From Oligosphaeraceae bacterium (GTDB lineage: Bacteria; Verrucomicrobiota; Lentisphaeria; Oligosphaerales; Oligosphaeraceae), in assembly GCA_012515455.1 (NCBI GenBank), contig JAAYYJ010000550.1:1-16783 (forward strand): a stretch of DNA of 16,783 nt, in the 5' to 3' direction. Position 1 is the first letter of the stretch, and the number at the start of each line of letters is the position of its first letter. Below the pieces are notes generated by a model. That model worked only from the letters and a program-made list of their open reading frames with translations, was not told the DNA's origin and ran no database searches. The position numbers and the translations under genes were made by a program. Positions 12,707 through 16,783 of the stretch are shown piece by piece.

Positions 12707-14125
12707 ATGTACGAAGTAAAATCACCCCGGGCCGAGGAATTCATCGATCATCAGGAAGTGCTTGACAGCCTGGCCTATGCCGAGGCCAACAAGAATAACA
12801 CTGCGTTACTGGACCAGATTCTGGCGAAGGCCAGGCTGCGCCAGGGCCTCACCCACCGCGAAGCCTCGGTGCTGCTGGCCTGCGAAGATGAGGCCCGGAA
12901 CCAGGAAGTCTATCGCCTGGCTGAGCAGATCAAGAAGGATTTTTACGGCAACCGCATTGTCATGTTCGCACCGCTGTATCTCTCAAACTACTGCATCAAC
13001 GGCTGTGTCTACTGCCCTTACCACCTCTCCAACCGGCATATCACCCGTAAAAAACTCACCCAGGAGGAAATCCGTCGCGAGGTGATTGCCCTGCAGGATA
13101 TGGGTCATAAGCGCCTGGCTCTCGAGGCCGGCGAGGACCCCAGGATGAATCCGCTGGAGTACATTCTGGAGAGCATCAAGACCATTTACAGCATTAAGCA
13201 CAAGAATGGCGCCATCCGCCGGGTCAATGTCAATATCGCTGCCACCACGGTTGAGGATTACCGCAAGCTCAAGGACGCCGGCATCGGCACCTATATCCTG
13301 TTCCAGGAGACTTATCACAAGGAGAGCTACGAGAAGCTGCATCCCAGCGGCCCCAAGCACGACTACGCCTGGCATACCGAGGCCATGGACCGCGCTATGC
13401 AGGGCGGCATCGACGATGTCGGCCTGGGGGTCCTCTTCGGTCTGGAACTCTACCGCTACGATTTCGCTGCCCTGCTGATGCACGCCGAGCACCTCGAGGC
13501 CGCTTTCGGGGTCGGACCGCATACTATCAGCGTGCCCCGCATCAAGCCGGCCGACGACATCGATGTGAATGCATTTGACAACGGCGTCAGCGATGACCTC
13601 TTCGCCAAGGTAGTGGCCTGCATCCGGGTGGCGGTGCCTTATACCGGGATGATCATTTCCACGCGCGAGAGTCAGCAGGTCCGTGAGCGGGTGCTGAAGC
13701 TGGGCATTTCTCAGGTCAGCGGTGCGTCCCGCACCAGCGTGGGCGGCTATGCGGAAGCGGAGCCCGAGGGTGAGAATTCCGAGCAGTTTGATCTAAGTGA
13801 CCGTCGCACCCTAGACGAGGTGGTGCAGTGGCTGATGTCGATGGGCTACATCCCCAGTTTCTGTACCGCCTGCTACCGCGAGGGCCGCACCGGCGACCGC
13901 TTTATGAGCCTGTGCAAGAGCGGACAAATCCAGAACTGCTGCCATCCCAATGCCCTGATGACGCTTAAAGAGTATCTGCTGGATTATGCCTCGCCGGAGA
14001 CCCGCGCTATCGGCGAAGAGCTGATCCGCCGGGAGATGCAGCATGTGAGCTCAGAACGGGTGCGGGCCATTGCCGAGAAGAACCTGCAGGAAATTGAAAA
14101 AGGCAACCGTGATTTCCGGTTCTGA
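12707..14125 (+). CDS. hydG: HydG, radical SAM H-cluster maturase (tyrosine lyase type)
   Basis: A 472-residue full-length HydG. The family cleaves tyrosine to p-cresol and supplies CO and cyanide as an organometallic iron synthon for the H-cluster. The SAM cluster motif YCINGCVYC places Cys96, Cys100 and Cys103 (CX3CX2C). The C-terminal auxiliary-cluster motif is complete: FCTACYREGRTGDRFM gives Cys386 and Cys389, and KSGQIQNCCHPNAL gives Cys412, the CX2CX22C expected of HydG and absent from ThiH. Other family segments are ALEAGEDP, FQETYHKESYEKLHPSGPK and GVGPHTISVPRIKPA. AGGA lies seven bases before the ATG, and the gap after hydE is four bases, so it is in the same transcript. No breaks are visible. 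Confidence 0.97.
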   Translation: MYEVKSPRAEEFIDHQEVLDSLAYAEANKNNTALLDQILAKARLRQGLTHREASVLLACEDEARNQEVYRLAEQIKKDFYGNRIVMFAPLYLSNYCINGCVYCPYHLSNRHITRKKLTQEEIRREVIALQDMGHKRLALEAGEDPRMNPLEYILESIKTIYSIKHKNGAIRRVNVNIAATTVEDYRKLKDAGIGTYILFQETYHKESYEKLHPSGPKHDYAWHTEAMDRAMQGGIDDVGLGVLFGLELYRYDFAALLMHAEHLEAAFGVGPHTISVPRIKPADDIDVNAFDNGVSDDLFAKVVACIRVAVPYTGMIISTRESQQVRERVLKLGISQVSGASRTSVGGYAEAEPEGENSEQFDLSDRRTLDEVVQWLMSMGYIPSFCTACYREGRTGDRFMSLCKSGQIQNCCHPNALMTLKEYLLDYASPETRAIGEELIRREMQHVSSERVRAIAEKNLQEIEKGNRDFRF

Positions 14126-14178
14126 GTCTTTCCAGGACCGGTTCCGGCCGCAGCAACCCCGGAAGGCAAAAGCATTCT

Positions 14179-15387
14179 ATGAGCATGAACGACACACCCT
14201 CGTCTGAACGACTGCATATCGGCATCTTCGGCCGGCGTAATGCCGGCAAATCCAGCCTGATCAATGCGCTGACTGGCCAGGAACTGGCGATTGTATCGCC
14301 CCAGAAAGGCACTACCACGGACCCGGTTTACAAGGCTATGGAGCTGCTGCCTCTGGGCCCGGTGGTGCTGATCGACACTCCCGGCCTGGATGACGAGGGC
14401 GAGCTGGGGCAACAGCGGGTCCGCAAAGCCCATCAGGTCCTGAACAAGACCGACCTGGCGGTGCTGGTGGTCGACTGCGCCCAGGGCTTGACCCCTGAGG
14501 ATGAGAAGATCCGGGAACGAATTCTGGCCAAAGGCATCCCGCTGGTCATTGTGCTGAACAAAGCGGATTGCGGGGGTACGGCCCAGCTGCCGGCCGGTCA
14601 GCCGGTGCTTGCGGTCAGCTGCCTGAACGGCACCAATATCCAGGAACTGAAGGAACTCCTGGCCCGGCAGATCAAAAGCGGGCATATCGGCCCCCGTCTG
14701 CTGCCGGATCTGGTCCAGACTGGCGATCTGCTGGTTCTGGTCGTACCGGTGGATTCGAGTGCCCCCAAAGGCCGGCTGATTCTGCCGCAGCAGCAGGTGA
14801 TCCGGGCCCTGCTGGATATCCACGCCGCAGCGCTGGTGGTCCAGGACACGGAACTGAAGACCGCCCTGGCGGCGCTGTCTTCGCCGCCCAGGATGGTGGT
14901 TACCGACAGCCAGGCTTTCGCCCGGGTCGCGGCCGACACCCCCCAGGAGGTGATGCTGACCTCGTTTTCGATCCTGTTCGCCCGCTACAAGGGCGATCTG
15001 CCTATCACGGTCCAAGGGGCTGGCGCGATAGCCTCCCTGCCGCACGGTGCCCGGGTGCTGATTTCTGAAGGCTGCACGCATCACCGGCAATGTGCCGACA
15101 TCGGTACGGTGAAGATGCCGCATTGGCTGGAGCAATATACCGGCCGGAAGTTCGACTACACTTTCAGCAGCGGCACGGAATTCCCGGATGATCTGACCGG
15201 CTTTGACCTGATCATCCACTGTGGTGCCTGCATGTTGAACGAACGCGAGGTCAAATACCGTCTGCAATGTGCCCGGGATCAGGGCGTGCCGATGACCAAT
15301 TACGGCATCGCCATAGCCCAGATGCACGGCATCCTGAAACGCAGCCTGCAGCCCTTCCCGGATCTCGCCAGGCTGCTGCAGGAATGA
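14179..15387 (+). CDS. hydF: HydF, GTPase scaffold for H-cluster assembly
   Basis: A 402-residue full-length HydF, the GTPase and iron-sulfur scaffold on which the 2Fe subcluster is completed before transfer to HydA. The N-terminal GTPase has G1 GRRNAGKS (18-25), the TTTDP switch, G3 DTPG (66-69) and G4 NKAD (127-130). A middle dimerisation region and a C-terminal cluster domain follow; the cluster ligands are Cys299 in EGCTHHRQC, then Cys348 and Cys351 in HCGAC, matching the CxH...HCxxC pattern of the family. The start at 14179 has GGAAGG about 12 bases before it; a second ATG at 14185 is possible. The gap to hydG is 53 bases. It is the last gene of the operon, followed by a 26-bp hairpin. 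Confidence 0.97.
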   Translation: MSMNDTPSSERLHIGIFGRRNAGKSSLINALTGQELAIVSPQKGTTTDPVYKAMELLPLGPVVLIDTPGLDDEGELGQQRVRKAHQVLNKTDLAVLVVDCAQGLTPEDEKIRERILAKGIPLVIVLNKADCGGTAQLPAGQPVLAVSCLNGTNIQELKELLARQIKSGHIGPRLLPDLVQTGDLLVLVVPVDSSAPKGRLILPQQQVIRALLDIHAAALVVQDTELKTALAALSSPPRMVVTDSQAFARVAADTPQEVMLTSFSILFARYKGDLPITVQGAGAIASLPHGARVLISEGCTHHRQCADIGTVKMPHWLEQYTGRKFDYTFSSGTEFPDDLTGFDLIIHCGACMLNEREVKYRLQCARDQGVPMTNYGIAIAQMHGILKRSLQPFPDLARLLQE

Positions 15388-15437
15388 CTTCGCCCGCCAG
15401 GGTGATGGCGTACTGACTCTCCCCCGGAGGCTGATCT

Positions 15438-15501
15438 GCCCTGCGCTGTAGCACTGGCCCGGGAGGGCAAATACCCCCGGGCCGGTGCTACAGCGCAGGG
15501 C
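15438..15501 (+). terminator. 26-bp hairpin after hydF, probable terminator
   Basis: GCCCTGCGCTGTAG at the left (from 15438) and CTACAGCGCAGGGC at the right (to 15501) are the outer parts of a continuous 26-pair stem with one T-G wobble and a 12-base loop (15464-15475). It lies 51 bases after the hydF stop. The following T tract is poor (CTTTATAT), so it may act as a weak terminator or an end-protecting structure. The length and near-perfection of the stem also suit a dispersed genomic repeat. Confidence 0.65.
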
Positions 15502-15536
15502 TTTATATCAGTTGAATATATATTTCCGGAGCCTGC

Positions 15537-15565
15537 TTGCAGAACCCGGGAATGGTTGTTATAGT
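15537..15565 (+). promoter_or_regulatory. Sigma70 promoter of the prepilin-like gene
   Basis: TTGCAG (15537-15542) and TATAGT (15560-15565) are separated by exactly 17 bases. The start of transcription would be near 15572, about 60 bases before the ATG at 15631. Box sequences and spacing are close to consensus. Confidence 0.7.
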
Positions 15566-15630
15566 AGACGAAGACTGATTATTACTTGGTTCAATCCAAT
15601 GCCATCCCAATTATAGGAGCAATAACCGGC

Positions 15631-16401
15631 ATGGGACCCAGACGTGAATTTACGCTGATTGAGCTGTTGGTGGTAATTGCCATTATTGCAGTGCTCGCCT
15701 CGATGCTACTGCCGGCATTGAGCAAGGCCAGGAGCAAGGCCCAGCAAATCACCTGCGGCAATAATTTTGCCACCATGGGCAAGGTTCTGGCCCTGTACCT
15801 GGGCGACTGGGATGACCGTTGTCCGGCGGTCACTAACGGGGTCACCCACCGGTATTATTTTATGCGGTATAAGAGTCCGCTGGGTGAGTATTTGGGCGGC
15901 TGGCAGGATTCACTGACCAGCATCACCGACAACGAGGTCATCGGCGGCATTTTCAAAACCGGCAGCCGGTACATCACCAGCAAGCTGTGCTGCCCGGCGG
16001 TCTCACCCAATAATCTGGGCTATACCATAAATGCTCCAGGCGGGCAGTCCAACTATCCCTGTAATACTTATACTTATCTTTCAATGTCCTTGAATACTTA
16101 CGGCAACCTGTTGGTTTACGGGGAGCAGATTTTCAGCAAAATCCGCCGGCCGGCCCAGCTGGTGTATATGGCGGACGGCATCGGCTACGGCGCCATCGAT
16201 TACCGCTGCCGCTATTCAGAATCGGCCTCATCTGCCGGCAAAACCCGGGAGGCCGCACCGCGGCATAACGGCGGCGGGAATTTCCTGCGGGCCGACGGCC
16301 ACGTCGAATTGCTGCCCGAGACGTCGTTCCCCAGCTATCTCCACGGTAATTGGAAATGGGATGGCGTGAACTGGCATCCTCTTACTATCTATGACTATTA
16401 A
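15631..16401 (+). CDS. Prepilin-type N-terminal cleavage/methylation protein (type II pseudopilin-like)
   Basis: A 256-residue exported protein. The N-terminus RREFTLIELLVVIAIIAVLASMLLPALSKAR is the type IV pilin-like leader and helix, with Glu11 as the usual Glu+5. The residue before Phe7 is Glu, not the usual Gly-1. The body contains cysteine pairs (CCPAVSP) and ends with RHNGGGNFLRADGHVELLP (211-229), the H-x-G-G-x-N-F-x-x-ADGHV tail typical of the large pseudopilin-like families of Lentisphaerota and Planctomycetes. Proteins of this type are anchored by the hydrophobic helix and are often found in many copies beside glycan-degradation genes; their function is largely unknown. AGGAG at 15615-15619 is 11 bases before the start. 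A TTG at 15586 would add residues before the leader peptide and is rejected. It has its own promoter, so it is a separate unit. Confidence 0.9.
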   Translation: MGPRREFTLIELLVVIAIIAVLASMLLPALSKARSKAQQITCGNNFATMGKVLALYLGDWDDRCPAVTNGVTHRYYFMRYKSPLGEYLGGWQDSLTSITDNEVIGGIFKTGSRYITSKLCCPAVSPNNLGYTINAPGGQSNYPCNTYTYLSMSLNTYGNLLVYGEQIFSKIRRPAQLVYMADGIGYGAIDYRCRYSESASSAGKTREAAPRHNGGGNFLRADGHVELLPETSFPSYLHGNWKWDGVNWHPLTIYDY

Positions 16402-16447
16402 TGGCTATGCCGCCTGCCGGCCATAATCGGCCTGCAGTAGCATAATT

Positions 16448-16481
16448 CGCACCTGGGCAGAAATAATCGGGGCCAGGTGCG
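16448..16481. repeat. 9-bp inverted repeat between convergent genes
   Basis: CGCACCTGG (16448-16456) and CCAGGTGCG (16473-16481) are perfect reverse complements with a 16-base loop, in the 203-base gap between the prepilin-like gene and the minus-strand gene at the right edge. No T run follows on either strand. It may be a factor-dependent terminator structure serving both genes. The rest of the gap shows nothing else I can support. Confidence 0.45.
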
Positions 16482-16604
16482 CTGCCTGCCGGCTGTGACC
16501 ATTGAGGCAGTCCGGTCCAGAGGCGGGAAGCAGGCGCGGTTCTCTTTCTGTGGCTCTTGCTCGCGGTAGCAAGGGCAGCCATCCAGACAGGGGGGGAAAT
16601 ACTA

Positions 16605-16783
16605 TTACTGGCCGGCAAGCGGCGGTATGACCTTGACCGCTCGGAACATATATGGGTTGTCACTGAGACGCAAGGCTTTGCCACTGTCGCAATGGATATC
16701 GCGCAGCACCACCTCACGGGTGATGGCCAGGGGGTATTTTTCCTTGTACCCGGCATTGCGGTGCTTGGGATTGAAATCCGCGA
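16605..16783 (-). CDS. C-terminal fragment of an unidentified protein, possibly beta-helix (5' partial)
   Basis: The minus strand is open from the window edge (first full codon at 16781) to TAA at 16605-16607, giving 58 residues, ADFNPKHRNAGYKEKYPLAI onward. The segment ITREVVLRDIHCDSGKALRLSDNPYMFRAVKVIPP alternates hydrophobic residues and turns in the manner of a rung of a right-handed parallel beta-helix, as in polygalacturonase-like proteins; that is an impression, not a family match. The frame lacks a start because the gene begins outside the window. It converges on the prepilin-like gene. A longer open frame on the same strand, 16385-16756, is in a different register and has none of the composition of a real protein. 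Confidence 0.62.
   Translation of the reverse strand, partial: ADFNPKHRNAGYKEKYPLAITREVVLRDIHCDSGKALRLSDNPYMFRAVKVIPPLAGQ

Noticed and set aside
13984..15327. 447-residue minus-strand open frame opposite hydF
   Set aside because: Same type of antisense shadow; hydF on the plus strand has all GTPase motifs and cluster cysteines.
16385..16756. 123-residue minus-strand frame at the right edge
   Set aside because: Composition is Pro/Ser/Arg-rich and random-looking; the neighbouring frame ending at 16605 has normal protein composition and reaches the window edge.

Overview
The window looks like a GC-rich anaerobic bacterium of the PVC superphylum, most likely Lentisphaerota or a close relative. 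This is an inference from three things: a Victivallis-type prepilin-like protein with a FTLIELLVVIAII start and an H-x-ADGHV tail, a carbohydrate-active protein fragment of the DUF4838 type, and [FeFe]-hydrogenase maturation genes next to a flavin-based electron-transfer operon. No rRNA or other marker is present to prove the lineage.

Layout, left to right. (a) 1-737 (+) is the C-terminal part of a secreted glycan-active protein with a family-9-like carbohydrate-binding domain. It converges on an M55 D-aminopeptidase (760-1686, -). (b) A tRNA-Glu(CTC) at 1826-1900 has its own sigma70 promoter and intrinsic terminator. (c) A 20-bp perfect palindrome precedes a FAD-dependent oxidoreductase (2004-3320, +) and a D-2-hydroxyacid dehydrogenase (3399-4340, +). 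(d) A long minus-strand block runs from 10823 to 4369: a sugar aminotransferase, an MsbA-like ABC exporter, EtfB, EtfA and a GlcD/LctD-type FAD oxidase. The last three have the gene order of the electron-confurcating lactate dehydrogenase operon (lctBCD) of acetogens, and EtfA carries the RPQMATVRP motif. (e) A 540-base divergent intergenic region holds repeats, a candidate promoter, a mini-ORF and a strong intrinsic terminator only 12 bases before the ribosome binding site of the next operon. (f) 11367-15387 (+) encodes a TM1266-family regulator, HydE (broken by a one-base frameshift in a C run), HydG and HydF, closely packed, ending at a 26-bp hairpin. (g) A prepilin-like protein with its own good promoter (15631-16401, +) follows, and the window closes with the C-terminus of a minus-strand gene (16605-end).

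Functionally the window centres on anaerobic redox metabolism. The ETF/lactate dehydrogenase would move lactate electrons to NAD at the expense of ferredoxin. The HydEFG set builds the H-cluster of an [FeFe] hydrogenase that could dispose of electrons as H2, but no hydrogenase structural gene lies in the window. The aminotransferase-exporter pair points to a nitrogen-containing sugar placed on a surface glycan or lipid.

The most notable observations are the possible attenuator ahead of the hyd operon, the hydE frameshift and the compact lctBCD-like operon. I saw no CRISPR array, insertion sequence or phage gene.
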